Below, piece by piece: positions 42,213-51,399 of a DNA stretch of 64,000 nucleotides. How positions within the stretch are numbered: the stretch's first letter is position 1; the number at the start of each line of letters is the position of its first letter. The notes under the pieces were generated by a model that did no database searches, was not told the origin of the DNA, and worked only from the letters and a program-made list of their open reading frames with translations. The position numbers and the translations under genes are program-made. The stretch spans positions 1 to 64,000 of the forward strand of contig CALFMO010000057.1 of the NCBI GenBank assembly GCA_937879855.1. The letters run 5' to 3'. The stretch comes from an uncultured Acidobacteriaceae bacterium. Its GTDB lineage: Bacteria; Acidobacteriota; Terriglobia; Terriglobales; Acidobacteriaceae.

Positions 42213-43091
42213 CTAGAACCACCACGACCAGAGCCAATCGACGCAGGTGTGGGTGATGGTCGAGGCGGGCACGCGGCGGCGTTCGCGCCAGGCACGGCCG
42301 TAGAAAATTCCAGCGATCGTGGCCAGCAACACGTAGCGCCAGTTGAAGTGTGCCGATCTTTTGTTGAAGTGCGAGAGGCCGAAGAGCACCGAGGCGATGA
42401 GCAGAGCGGTGCGCCGTCCGACACGGCGCTCCAGAAGATTCTGTACCCAGGCGCGGAAGAAAAGTTCTTCCGGAACGGCGACAAAAACAAAAATACCTGC
42501 CCAGGTGACAAGCGCCTTGCCCGCGGGGGGCACGTTAGCATGGGGATGAATGAAACCGAGTGCGAGTCCGAGCACGACCACGGCGGGCGCGAAAAACAGT
42601 AGCTCGCGCAAGCCTGTCTTCCAGTCGCTCCAGTGCAGGTGGAAATCGAATCCGGTGCCGCTCAGGCGGCGGATCGCGAGGAAGGCGTAGAGGCCCGCAT
42701 CGACTAACAGCAGATTGTTCAGGCCGCGCAAGCCGTCAGGCCAGGCTACGTCGAACCAGCGGAGATCGACGGACAGGCCGAGAGTGAGAAGGATTACGGC
42801 ATCGCGCCAGTTGCCGCGTTGCTCGGGATCGGCGGCCGCGCCTCGCGCGAGCAGCCAGGCCATCACGACCGGCAGACCGGCATATAGCGCAAACCATTGC
42901 CAATGGAACATGTGATGTGACGCCGCGATAACGGCGTAAGGCAGCGCCAACAGCGCCGGGAGCGTGACGCGCACGACCAAAGGCAAGCGCGCGACGGCCG
43001 CAGTGAGGCGTTCGCCGGCGAATCCAAAGGCCGCGGCCGGAACCAGTTCCGCGGCCAGGACCGCAATGACAACCGGCGTCACATTCGACAT
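42213..43091 (-). CDS. CPBP family intramembrane metalloprotease
   Basis: A 292-residue inner-membrane protein of about eight segments. It has the intact CPBP motifs: VPEELFFRAWVQNLL (EExxxR, about residue 209), VLFGLSHFNK (His) and THTCVDWLW (His, about residue 281). The family includes prenyl-peptide proteases and bacteriocin-immunity proteins. The start is ATG 43091; ATG 43100 is equally open. It is convergent with the degenerate homologue and leaves only 30 bases between them. Confidence 0.8.
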   Translation of the reverse strand: MSNVTPVVIAVLAAELVPAAAFGFAGERLTAAVARLPLVVRVTLPALLALPYAVIAASHHMFHWQWFALYAGLPVVMAWLLARGAAADPEQRGNWRDAVILLTLGLSVDLRWFDVAWPDGLRGLNNLLLVDAGLYAFLAIRRLSGTGFDFHLHWSDWKTGLRELLFFAPAVVVLGLALGFIHPHANVPPAGKALVTWAGIFVFVAVPEELFFRAWVQNLLERRVGRRTALLIASVLFGLSHFNKRSAHFNWRYVLLATIAGIFYGRAWRERRRVPASTITHTCVDWLWSWWF

Positions 43092-43342
43092 GCGCACCAT
43101 CTTATCCGGGCAGTACAACTTGCCAGCAAGTGCGTCTTGGCGATGCGACGCCGGAGCCCCCTCCAACCGCAAGAGGCAACTTCAATTCCGAGATTCGCGA
43201 CTTTCGCAGAGCCGCGCGGATTTCGCTCATCCCATAGTGTGACGGGCAAATCTTTCGTTACACGACCGTGAATTTGTCGAGGGCAGTTCTTGTGTAGGCG
43301 CCTGCGCAAGAATAAAATTCCCACGAATCTTAGGAGGCATTC

Positions 43343-44110
43343 ATGGCCGCTGCTCCGGTTCTGCCGGCCCCGCCGGCTTCAACACCTCAGCCTGCGCCAC
43401 TATCGCAAGGGGCGCGCATTGTTAATACGTTTATCGCGCCCTCGAAAACATTTACCGACTTGCGCCGCAGCGCGAGCTGGTGGGCCCCGTGGTTGTTGAT
43501 CGCCATCTTTTCCCTGCTGTTTGTGTATTCCATGGGACGGCAGATCGGCTTCGACCAGATCAGCCGCAATCAGATCGCGCACTCGTCGCGCGCTGAACAA
43601 TTCGACAAACTACCCCCCGACCAGCAAGCCAGGCAGATTCAGCTTTCCAGCAAACTCACTCGCATCTTTGCCTACGGGAGCCCAGTGTTAATACTGTTGC
43701 TCTCCCTGATCTCGACGGTCGTGTTGTGGGCCACGTTCAAGATTGCGGCCGGGGCTGAGACTACGTTTGGCCAGGCTTACGCGATCAGTATGTATGCGGG
43801 CTTGCCCGGCATCGTCGGTGCGATCCTGGGAACCGTCGCGTTATTCGCGGGAGTCGATCCTGAGGGATTCGACGTCAATAATCCGGTGGGAACCAACGTC
43901 ACTTATTACCTGGATGCTGCGAGCACGGGAAAGTTTCTGCGTGGAATGGCGTCGGCGCTCGACGTGATCACTATCTGGACGATTGTGCTGATTGGGATTG
44001 GGTATGCGTCCACCAGCAAGGTGAAGCGCTCGACGGCGATTTGGATTGTGGTGGGGTGGTATTTGGTGTGGAAGGTCTTAACGTCGGGGTTGGCGGCGGC
44101 ATTCTCGTAG
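43343..44110 (+). CDS. YIP1 family membrane protein
   Basis: A 255-residue protein with a short proline/alanine-rich cytoplasmic N terminus and five hydrophobic segments that fit the Yip1 domain (ASWWAPWLLIAIFSLLFVY and the later FGQAYAISMYAGLPGIVGAI). Bacterial members are of unknown function in the inner membrane. It begins at ATG 43343 with GGAGG 6 bases upstream. It is probably monocistronic. Confidence 0.8.
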   Translation: MAAAPVLPAPPASTPQPAPLSQGARIVNTFIAPSKTFTDLRRSASWWAPWLLIAIFSLLFVYSMGRQIGFDQISRNQIAHSSRAEQFDKLPPDQQARQIQLSSKLTRIFAYGSPVLILLLSLISTVVLWATFKIAAGAETTFGQAYAISMYAGLPGIVGAILGTVALFAGVDPEGFDVNNPVGTNVTYYLDAASTGKFLRGMASALDVITIWTIVLIGIGYASTSKVKRSTAIWIVVGWYLVWKVLTSGLAAAFS

Positions 44111-44120
44111 AAGATTGAAC

Positions 44121-44222
44121 CCGAGGGTGGACGAATGCGTCCGCCCCTACGTGACCTGATCTCTCGGGTGCGGGAACCATCGAGATGCCCACCGGACAGC
44201 CGCCGGGACGGCGGCGCTACTC
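44121..44222. repeat. Composite palindromic repeats after the YIP1 gene
   Basis: GGTGGACGAATGCGTCCGCC at about 44126-44145 and the 29-base unit at 44192-44220. The latter is identical at 27 of 29 positions to 55657-55685 and similar to 11275-11304. Confidence 0.65.
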
Positions 44223-44238
44223 GGTGCTACGCGCGCTG

Positions 44239-45657
44239 CTAGGCGTTTCCGTGGTAGTGCATTTGATAGCCCAGGTAGCGGACGGCGGCTTCCTGGATGG
44301 CGGCGGCTGTGGTGGAGAAGTTCGCGGCTACGTGGTGTTCGAAGCCGTTTTCGCAGATGTAGTGCAGCAACTTTTGCAGATCTGCAATCTGCACCACGCC
44401 TACGCCGCCGAATGTGTTCAGCGAGTCGTTGGTGAAGGAGCCTTCTCCCACGTATCCGCGAATCACGCCTGCGGTGTCGTCGGTGGAGAAGCGCGCGAAG
44501 CTCATCGCCCCCGCCTTCACGCGGCCAACGACTGTTCCGAAGGTATTTTCTTTCCCTACGGTGCCGGCGATGATTTCCTGAAAATCCATGCGCACGTCCT
44601 GAAAGAAATGCTTGGGCAGGTTGCTGCAGTGGAAGCAGACGGCTTTGTTGGGATCGTCGCCGTAATTGTTATTCCAGTCGAGCAGCGCGCTCGGGGTCTG
44701 CGAGGCCAGCGCCAGCGCGTGCATGCTGATCGTCCCGCAGACATCGACCTCGCAGGCGGCGGGCAGCAGGTTGTTGCTCATCATGCTCATGATGGTGCAG
44801 GGGACCACGCCAAAATATTCTTCCATGGAAGTCCAGCATTGCACCGCGCTGATCTTCACGTCCGTTGATTTCATCCAGTCGTCAATGACGTAGCCGAGCT
44901 TGGACATCTTGATGAGCGCCGCGTCAGGCACTCCGGCTGTTGTGACGTACTTGCGGATTTCGGCCAGCTTGGCCTGCACTCCCGGATGATCATCTTTCAG
45001 GCGCGCGATGCGGCCGAAGACCTCCGAGAGGTCGAGAGTTTCTGTGGAAATTCCGTGCGCTTCGAGCAGCTTCTCGCTGTAGCGCACAGTGTTGAACGCG
45101 GTGGGACGCGCGCCAATGCTGCCTACGCGCAGATTGCGCATGCCGTTGGCCACGCGGCAAACCGCAGCGAACCACGCCAAGTCGTTCTGAAAGTCCTGCG
45201 AATCGGGGCTGACAGTGTGCAGGCGCGTGAGGGAATATGGAATGCCGTACTGTCGCAGATTGTTGCAGGCCGACATCTTGCCGCAGAAGCTGTCGCGGCG
45301 ATGCAGGATCGTCATGTTCTTGGCATCGTCGGGCGTGGCCTGCACCAGTACGGGAACGTCGAGTCGTGCCAGCCGCATGGTGTCGGCAATGGCGCGCTCG
45401 TCGCCGAAGTTGGGCAGCGAGACAATCACTCCATCGATTTTTTCACGATTCTTCTGGAACAGAGCTGCACAGCGCTTGGCCTCCTCGTGAGTTTCCACAG
45501 CGCCATGCTTGCTGTCATTGGGCCCGAGGACGATGCAGTCCATGCCGGCCTTGGCCAGCGCCTGAATCATCTCTTCGCGCCCGGTCTTGGCCAACTGGTC
45601 GGGGAAAAAACCGCGGTTGCCAATGATGACGCCCATCGTCATCTTTCTGTCAGCCAT
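44239..45657 (-). CDS. L-fucose/L-arabinose isomerase family protein
   Basis: A 472-residue enzyme with the L-fucose isomerase fold. Internal motifs such as SLPNFGDERAIADTM and the later NNNYGDDPNKAVCFHCSNLP fit the family. It probably isomerises the aldose imported by the adjacent symporter to a ketose for the later araD step. The true sugar (arabinose, fucose or another pentose) cannot be settled from the sequence. It is the last gene of a four-gene unit, 46 bases after the small membrane protein gene. Confidence 0.85.
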   Translation of the reverse strand: MADRKMTMGVIIGNRGFFPDQLAKTGREEMIQALAKAGMDCIVLGPNDSKHGAVETHEEAKRCAALFQKNREKIDGVIVSLPNFGDERAIADTMRLARLDVPVLVQATPDDAKNMTILHRRDSFCGKMSACNNLRQYGIPYSLTRLHTVSPDSQDFQNDLAWFAAVCRVANGMRNLRVGSIGARPTAFNTVRYSEKLLEAHGISTETLDLSEVFGRIARLKDDHPGVQAKLAEIRKYVTTAGVPDAALIKMSKLGYVIDDWMKSTDVKISAVQCWTSMEEYFGVVPCTIMSMMSNNLLPAACEVDVCGTISMHALALASQTPSALLDWNNNYGDDPNKAVCFHCSNLPKHFFQDVRMDFQEIIAGTVGKENTFGTVVGRVKAGAMSFARFSTDDTAGVIRGYVGEGSFTNDSLNTFGGVGVVQIADLQKLLHYICENGFEHHVAANFSTTAAAIQEAAVRYLGYQMHYHGNA

Positions 45658-45703
45658 AAAAAATGCCTTCTTTCAAAATTCGAGAACCAGTTTAAGAAAC
45701 AAA

Positions 45704-45943
45704 TTATGAATTGCTCGCCAGGCGCGCGCGTTCCCGCGCAGGCGAAAAACGCAGGCTAAAAAATAGGCCCAAGGCTAACAATATTCCTCCCCACCAGACG
45801 TTGGCGTGCAAGTTGTAGAGCACAACCTGATGTTCCGGGGGATGCAGCAACTCGTAGATGCCGGTGCCGAAGATGACCGCGCCGTTCACGGCGAGAGAAA
45901 TTCCAATAAAGAACCAAATCGATAAAGAGCCACCGACTTTCAT
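45704..45943 (-). CDS. Small two-span membrane protein of the sugar operon
   Basis: A 79-residue protein with two hydrophobic segments (residues 9-30 and 49-66). The start ATG 45943 has a strong GGGGGAGAGT site and follows the symporter stop by 9 bases. It may be an accessory subunit of the symporter. No family is recognised. Confidence 0.65.
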   Translation of the reverse strand: MKVGGSLSIWFFIGISLAVNGAVIFGTGIYELLHPPEHQVVLYNLHANVWWGGILLALGLFFSLRFSPARERARLASNS

Positions 45944-45952
45944 ACTCTCCCC

Positions 45953-47713
45953 CTACCAGAAAATGATTTGCAAGATGACAAACGCAATCGCCACGACGAC
46001 GCCCCAGAAAACCGGGCTGTGGAACATGGAGACTTTTTCCTCGTGTGGAATGGGCGTTAAACCATAGACGAGATCGGCTAATTCGGAGTCGGGTTTGGGC
46101 TTTGTCACCAGGCTGACCACTACCGTGACGATGACGCACACGAGCCAGCACCACAGCGCGCGAAACATGTTCTGCGCCTGATCCTGTGCATGGGACGATA
46201 GGGCGACGTATTTCACCGCACTGGGGTCGAGTTTCACCCAGCTATACATGCCAACCGAAGAGAGCGTTCCGGCGAAGAGGCCCCAGAAGCCGGCGGCTGG
46301 CGTAGCCCGTTTCCAAAGCATGCCGAGGATCACGGTGCCGAACAGCGGAGCGATGAAGAAACTAAACAGTTCCTGAACGTAGTCCATGATACTTTGGGCA
46401 TTCATCACCAGGTAGGCGGTGCCGATGCTGATGATGACTCCGATCACGGTGCACCAGCGGCCCATGCGCACTTTCGACTCGTCCGACGCATTTTTGTTGA
46501 TCAGGGCGCCGTAGATGTCATAGGTCCAAACCGTGGTAAAGGCGCTAACGTTGCCCGCCATCCCCGACATGAAGCCTGCGATCAGAGCGGTAATGCCGAG
46601 ACCAAGCAGGCCGGGTCCGCAGTAGCGTGCCAACATTAGAGGCAGGACCTCGTCATAACCATGCAAGCCCTGTGCCTGGCCAGCTTTCGACCAGGCGAGA
46701 TCCGCAGGTACAAGCCGCAGCAGGCTGCCGGTGTGGGGATCGCGGAGCAAAGCGAGACCGAGCAGGCCGGGAAGGATCACGATGAACGGAACCATCATCT
46801 TGAAAGCTGCGCCAATGATGGGGGCGAGTTTGGCGGAGCGCAAATCTTTTGCGGAGAGCACGCGCTGCACGACCAGAAAATCGGTGGTCCAATAACCCAT
46901 GGAGATGACGGCCCCGAGGCCAAATACAATGCCGACCCAGTTGATCCCCATGGGATTGTCGGTAAAGCTGCCCAAAGTTGACCACGCATGGGTGTAGGCA
47001 CCGGGGTTGGCCACGTGCAGTTCCGTAAGGTTCTGCAGGATTTTTGCCTTGAGCCCGGTCCAGCCGCCCGCTTCGATCAAGCCCAGAATCGGTATCAAGA
47101 GTGCGCCCGCCCAGATCAAAAAGAACTGGAGAACCTCATTGAAGATGGCCGAACGCAAACCGCCGAGAGCCACATAAATCATGACCGTGACGGAAGAAAT
47201 CAAAATGCTGACGTTGATGTCCCAGCCAAGAACGACGCGCATGACGACGGCCATGGCATACATGTTGATGCCGCTCATCAACACAGTCATGAAGGCGAAA
47301 GAAATCGAAGAGAGCGCCTGGGCGCCGGATCCAAAACGAAGCTTGAGATATCCGGGAACGGAATGGGTTTTGCAGATGTGGTAGAAGGGCATCATCACCA
47401 ACGCCAGGAACAGCATGGCGGGGATGGCGCCGATCCAATACCAGTGAGCCGCGAGGATGCCGTATTTATAGGCGTTGCCGGCCCAGCCCATCAGTTCGAG
47501 CGATCCTAGATTCGCCGACAGGAAGGCGAGGCCGGCGACCCAAGCTGTCATCTCCCGGCCGGCCATGAAAAAATCCTCGCCGGTATTGGCCTGCTCTTTC
47601 AGGTACAGGCCGATGGCCAGCACGAGCGCGAAATAGAAAACGATGATGACGAGGTCGACTGGCGAGAGATGAACCAGCGTGGGGACGTTCAACATCGCGA
47701 GAGCAGGATTCAT
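45953..47713 (-). CDS. Sodium:solute symporter (SSS/SGLT family)
   Basis: A 586-residue inner-membrane symporter of about 14 segments. The family signature near residue 50 (DFFMAGREMTAWVAGLAFLS), GWAGNAYKYG, and the NVSAFTTVWTYDIY block near residue 390 are clear. SGLT-type proteins import sugars with sodium. The start ATG overlaps the araD stop by four bases (ATGA), so translation is coupled. The imported sugar is inferred from its operon to be the pentose handled by the flanking enzymes. Confidence 0.88.
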   Translation of the reverse strand: MNPALAMLNVPTLVHLSPVDLVIIVFYFALVLAIGLYLKEQANTGEDFFMAGREMTAWVAGLAFLSANLGSLELMGWAGNAYKYGILAAHWYWIGAIPAMLFLALVMMPFYHICKTHSVPGYLKLRFGSGAQALSSISFAFMTVLMSGINMYAMAVVMRVVLGWDINVSILISSVTVMIYVALGGLRSAIFNEVLQFFLIWAGALLIPILGLIEAGGWTGLKAKILQNLTELHVANPGAYTHAWSTLGSFTDNPMGINWVGIVFGLGAVISMGYWTTDFLVVQRVLSAKDLRSAKLAPIIGAAFKMMVPFIVILPGLLGLALLRDPHTGSLLRLVPADLAWSKAGQAQGLHGYDEVLPLMLARYCGPGLLGLGITALIAGFMSGMAGNVSAFTTVWTYDIYGALINKNASDESKVRMGRWCTVIGVIISIGTAYLVMNAQSIMDYVQELFSFFIAPLFGTVILGMLWKRATPAAGFWGLFAGTLSSVGMYSWVKLDPSAVKYVALSSHAQDQAQNMFRALWCWLVCVIVTVVVSLVTKPKPDSELADLVYGLTPIPHEEKVSMFHSPVFWGVVVAIAFVILQIIFW

Positions 47714-48411
47714 TTGGTTTTGACCTGTCCGTAGTAGGCATTGCGGCCGTGCTTGCGCAAGAAATGCTTGTCGTGCAATTCGCGCGCCAGCGGCCGGGAT
47801 TCAGCATTGATCGATAGCGTGTGGCTGGCCATGCGGGCCACGTATTCCAGAATCACCGCGTTGTGGGCGGCGGCGCCGGCACTAGCGCCCCAGCAAAAGG
47901 GCGCATGGCCTGCTACGAGCACCGCTGGAACAGCGTCGGGATCGAGATTCGCAAACGCCTGGCAGATGGCAACACCGGTTTCCAGTTCGTAATCCCCCGT
48001 AATCTGAGATGCGCTGAGGCACTCGGTCACCGGGACGGGCCCGTGAAAATAATCGGCGTGGGTGGTTCCGAAGCAGGGGATGGGCGTCTGCGCCTGCGCC
48101 CAGGCGGTGGCGAATTCCGAGTGGGTGTGGGCCACTCCGCCGATGGTAGAAAAACGCCGGTACAACTCGAGATGAGTGGGCAGGTCGGAAGAAGGGCGGA
48201 GATTTCCCTCGACAATTTTTCCGGTGAGATCGGAAACCACCATGTGGGCCGGAGTAAGTTCCTCGTAAGGAACGCCGCTGGGCTTGATGGCAACCAGGCC
48301 TTCGCCGCGATCCATGCCGCTGACATTGCCGAAAGTGTAAAGCACGAGACCGCGGCGAACCAGTTCCAGGTTCGCTTCCAGGACTTCTTCTCGCAGTGTC
48401 TTCAGCAGCAT
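47710..48411 (-). CDS. araD: L-ribulose-5-phosphate 4-epimerase
   Basis: A 233-residue class II aldolase/epimerase family member. The zinc histidines lie in GVAHTHSEFATAW (about residues 93-105) and AGHAPFCWG (about residue 168), and the active-site substrate motif FGNVSG is near residue 28. It converts L-ribulose-5-phosphate to D-xylulose-5-phosphate, which feeds the pentose phosphate pathway. It is the first gene after a strong promoter and operator. An araB kinase is not present in the window. Confidence 0.88.
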   Translation of the reverse strand: MLLKTLREEVLEANLELVRRGLVLYTFGNVSGMDRGEGLVAIKPSGVPYEELTPAHMVVSDLTGKIVEGNLRPSSDLPTHLELYRRFSTIGGVAHTHSEFATAWAQAQTPIPCFGTTHADYFHGPVPVTECLSASQITGDYELETGVAICQAFANLDPDAVPAVLVAGHAPFCWGASAGAAAHNAVILEYVARMASHTLSINAESRPLARELHDKHFLRKHGRNAYYGQVKTK

Positions 48412-48461
48412 CGAGAAATGAGGGGTGCAACGCTCAAAAAACTAAGCGGCTAGATCCGCTT

Positions 48462-48473
48462 GTAAACGTTTAC
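48462..48473. promoter_or_regulatory. LacI-type operator of the sugar operon
   Basis: GTAAACGTTTAC is a perfect 12-bp palindrome with the central CG typical of LacI-family sites. It lies about 11-22 bases downstream of the -10 box, so a bound repressor would block initiation. The regulator is not encoded here. Confidence 0.65.
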
Positions 48474-48483
48474 GCAAAACGGA

Positions 48484-48512
48484 ACATTATCGGACCTGCT
48501 TGCCTTTGTCAA
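48484..48512 (-). promoter_or_regulatory. Sigma-70 type promoter for the sugar operon
   Basis: On the minus strand the -35 box TTGACA (48507-48512) is followed by a 17-base spacer and the -10 box TAATGT (48484-48489). Spacing and sequence are near consensus, and the operator follows immediately. Confidence 0.75.
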
Positions 48513-48556
48513 AGGATTGCGCGGGGTCTGAATAAGTTAGACGCTGCAACAGCTGA

Positions 48557-48645
48557 ACCAACACCACGAAGGGCACGAAGTATCACGAGCAGGTTGTTTT
48601 ATCGGTGATTGGCTCGTGTGACTTCGTAGTCTTCGTGATTTGGCC
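48557..48645. repeat. CACGAAG-type inverted repeat
   Basis: ACCACGAAGGGCACGAAGTA and the following TCACGAGC (from about 48560) pair with GCTCGTGTGACTTCGTAGTC and the following TTCGTGA (to about 48638). Related strings occur at 3856-3884 and 54079-54120. Confidence 0.5.
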
Positions 48646-48752
48646 ATCCATGGGACGAGAAGCTGATCTATTTCGGATGCAGCTAAAATACGAAGCGTGC
48701 GGCCCACCCCTGTCGAAAATCCGGGCATGAGCGGTTCTCCCTGGCTGGGAAC

Positions 48753-49883
48753 ATGAACAGCAAGAGTTTTGATGCGGTCATTGTGGGTGCTGGAATCGTG
48801 GGCGCGGCTTGCGCCGACGAATTCGCGCGTCGCGGCTTGCGAGTCGCAGTGGTGGACCGGGACGTGGTGGGCAGCGGCGCCACGGCTGCCGGCATGGGGC
48901 ACATTGTAGCGATGGACGATTCCGAGGCGCAGTTTGCCCTGACGCGCTACTCGCAGCGGCTGTGGCAGGCGCTGCGTCCGGAGTTGCCGCCCGATGTCGA
49001 ATACGAACAGTGTGGAACGATCTGGGTAGCGGCCGACGAGCAAGAAATGGCCGAGGTACGGCGCAAGCACGAATACTACGGGCGGTTGGGCGTTCCCACG
49101 ACGGTGCTCGACGCGCAGGTGTTGCAGAGACTGGAGCCCAACTTGCGCGAGGGGATGACGGGAGGACTTCTGGTTCCGGAGGATGCGGTGTTGTATCCGC
49201 CGTGTGCGGCGAGGTTTCTGATGGAGCGCGCGCAGAAGCTCGGGGCACAGGTACAGCTGGGCGCATCCGTCGCACAGATTGGGCAAGCTCGAGTGCGGTT
49301 GTCGGACGGCATTGAGATCGCTGGAGAAATCATTGTGAATGCGACTGGCGCCTGGGCGGCGGAGCTGACTAATGGAATTCAGATCAAGAAGCGCAAGGGA
49401 CACCTGGTGATTACTGATCGGTATCCCGGCTTTTTGCGGCACCAGTTGGTGGAACTGGGTTATTTGAAGAGCGCGCATTCGGTGAGCAATGACTCGGTTG
49501 CGTTCAACGTGCAGCCGCGGAGGACGGGGCAGATCCTGATCGGTTCGTCTCGGCAATATGGCGCGGAACATAAAGAGGTTGACCATGACATTTTGAGGCG
49601 TATGCTGCTGCGCGCGCAGGAATATATGCCGGCGCTGGGACCGATGTCGGCAGTACGCACCTGGACCGGATTCCGCGCGGCTACGCGCGACAGGCTGCCA
49701 CTGATTGGTCCGTGGCCGGAAGACAAGTCGTTGTTTCTAGCGACGGGGCATGAGGGATTGGGAATCACGACATCGCTAGCGACGGCGAGAATTCTGGTGG
49801 ATGGGATCATGGGCGCGACCGCGGAAATTCCGATTGAGCCCTACTTGCCGTCGCGAGCCGGAGAGGAACATGTCCACGCCTAA
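48753..49883 (+). CDS. FAD-dependent amine dehydrogenase subunit (HcnC/DadA-like)
   Basis: A 376-residue flavoprotein of the D-amino-acid oxidase (DAO) family. The dinucleotide motif GAGIVG starts at residue 12, and the late family block FLATGHEGLGITTS is present. It overlaps a ferredoxin-like gene (by 14 bases), which itself overlaps a second flavoprotein. The three-component arrangement matches the HcnABC/D-hydroxyproline dehydrogenase/octopine oxidase type of membrane-linked amine dehydrogenases. The substrate (hydroxyproline, opine, glycine or other) cannot be deduced. Confidence 0.83.
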   Translation: MNSKSFDAVIVGAGIVGAACADEFARRGLRVAVVDRDVVGSGATAAGMGHIVAMDDSEAQFALTRYSQRLWQALRPELPPDVEYEQCGTIWVAADEQEMAEVRRKHEYYGRLGVPTTVLDAQVLQRLEPNLREGMTGGLLVPEDAVLYPPCAARFLMERAQKLGAQVQLGASVAQIGQARVRLSDGIEIAGEIIVNATGAWAAELTNGIQIKKRKGHLVITDRYPGFLRHQLVELGYLKSAHSVSNDSVAFNVQPRRTGQILIGSSRQYGAEHKEVDHDILRRMLLRAQEYMPALGPMSAVRTWTGFRAATRDRLPLIGPWPEDKSLFLATGHEGLGITTSLATARILVDGIMGATAEIPIEPYLPSRAGEEHVHA

Positions 49884-50133
49884 TCTTGCGGCTCGCGACG
49901 TCACGTTGAGCGTGAACGGGGCGCGGGTGTCAGTGCCCTTGGGTGCGACGGTGGCGGTTGCGGTGGCGATGGCTGGGCAAGCCTGTCGGGTATCGGTAAG
50001 CGGGGAACCTCGCGGGGCGCTGTGCGGGATGGGGATCTGTTTCGAGTGCCGCGTTTCTATCAATGGAAAGCGACATTGCCGAAGTTGCCAGATTGTCTGT
50101 GAGCCGGGGATGGAAGTAGAAACCGATGAATAG
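49870..50133 (+). CDS. (2Fe-2S) ferredoxin-like subunit (HcnA-like)
   Basis: An 87-residue protein. Four cysteines in the order C52-x4-C57-x2-C60-x12-C73, with an extra C70, fit a plant-type 2Fe-2S cluster as in the small subunit of HcnABC-type dehydrogenases. It passes electrons between the two flavoprotein subunits or to the respiratory chain. The start is ATG 49870, preceded by GAGAGGAAC. The gene overlaps both neighbours (14 and 8 bases), so the three are translationally coupled. Confidence 0.82.
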   Translation: MSTPNLAARDVTLSVNGARVSVPLGATVAVAVAMAGQACRVSVSGEPRGALCGMGICFECRVSINGKRHCRSCQIVCEPGMEVETDE

Positions 50134-51397
50134 CGATTCGCAGCAACGGTTCGACGTGCTGGTGATTGGCGGCGGTCCCGCAGGCATGGCGGCCGCGGCG
50201 CTGGCGGCGGAGAGCGGGTCTCGGGTTGGTATGGTGGATGACAATGCGAGCGCGGGTGGTCAGATCTGGCGAAGAGCCTTGAATGGTGTGGAGACCGTAG
50301 AAGCCGCGAGATGGAGTGAGCGGCTGCGATCCGCAAACGTTACTACATCGTTTGGGAAAAGAGTTTTCGATCAGCCGGAAACTGGGGTTCTGTTGGCCGA
50401 AGGGGACGACGATCTGTGCGAATTGCGTTATCAGAATCTGGTGGTGGCAACGGGCGCGCGGGAACGGTTTTTGCCTTTTCCGGGCTGGACTTTGCCGAAT
50501 GTGATGGGCGCGGGCGGCTTACAGGCGATGGTGAAGTCGGGTCTGCCGATTCGAGGCAAGCGCGTGGTAGTTGCGGGGACGGGGCCGCTGTTGCTGGCAG
50601 TTGCGGCTTATTTGCGGAAGCAGGGCGCGGAGATCCGGATCATCTGTGAACAGGCGTCATGGATTCGGCTGGCGGGGTTCGGGGCTTCCCTGTGGAAGCA
50701 TCCGGCGAAAGTTTCGCAAGGGCTTCAGTTGAGGAAAGAGCTCGCGAGCGTTCCATACGCCACGAATAGCTGGCCCTTGGCTGCGCACGGCGGGCAGCGT
50801 CTGGAGAGCGTCACGATTTCACGAAACGGTAAGACGGAGGTGATCCCGTGCGATTTTCTGGCTTGCGGATTTCACCTGGTTCCAAACGTCGAGTTGCCGT
50901 TGTTGTTGGGATGCCAGATCAGCGGCGGCTACGTGCAGGTGGACGACTTGCAGCAAACCTCGATCAAAGGAATTTTTTGCGCCGGGGAACCGACGGGGAT
51001 TGGAGGCGTGGAACTGGCCCTGGTCGAGGGACAAATCGCCGGTCTTGCCGCTGCCGGCGAAAGTAAACGAGCTCGAAGTCTATTCGGGGAGCGGCGGAAG
51101 ACGCAGCACTTTGCCCGCCTGCTGGATCGGACATTTCGCCTGCGTCCCGAACTGAAGGACTTGTCCTCGGCCGAGACCATTGTCTGCCGCTGCGAGGACG
51201 TTCCGTGCTCACGGTTGCGAGAGCACAAGAGCTGGCGCGCGGCGAAGCTGTACACGCGATGCGGAATGGGCCCGTGCCAGGGAAGAATATGTGGACCCGC
51301 CACGCAATTTCTTTTTGAGTGGAACCCGGATTCGGTGCGGCCTCCAGTGCTGCCGGCTCGCGTGGAGAGTCTCGCTAGCTTAGCGAAGAGCAACTAG
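50126..51397 (+). CDS. NAD(P)/FAD-dependent subunit with BFD-type (2Fe-2S) domain (HcnB-like)
   Basis: A 423-residue flavoprotein. The FAD motif GGGPAG is at residues 15-20, and the second dinucleotide motif is near residue 150 (VVVAGTGPLLLA). The C-terminal ~60 residues carry cysteines (VCRCEDVPC, then CGMGPCQGRIC) of a BFD-like 2Fe-2S domain. This is the HcnB/LhpF-type subunit. It completes a three-gene unit in the order C-A-B. Its end lies three bases from the convergent cysE gene. Confidence 0.83.
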   Translation: MNSDSQQRFDVLVIGGGPAGMAAAALAAESGSRVGMVDDNASAGGQIWRRALNGVETVEAARWSERLRSANVTTSFGKRVFDQPETGVLLAEGDDDLCELRYQNLVVATGARERFLPFPGWTLPNVMGAGGLQAMVKSGLPIRGKRVVVAGTGPLLLAVAAYLRKQGAEIRIICEQASWIRLAGFGASLWKHPAKVSQGLQLRKELASVPYATNSWPLAAHGGQRLESVTISRNGKTEVIPCDFLACGFHLVPNVELPLLLGCQISGGYVQVDDLQQTSIKGIFCAGEPTGIGGVELALVEGQIAGLAAAGESKRARSLFGERRKTQHFARLLDRTFRLRPELKDLSSAETIVCRCEDVPCSRLREHKSWRAAKLYTRCGMGPCQGRICGPATQFLFEWNPDSVRPPVLPARVESLASLAKSN

Positions 51398-51399
51398 CG

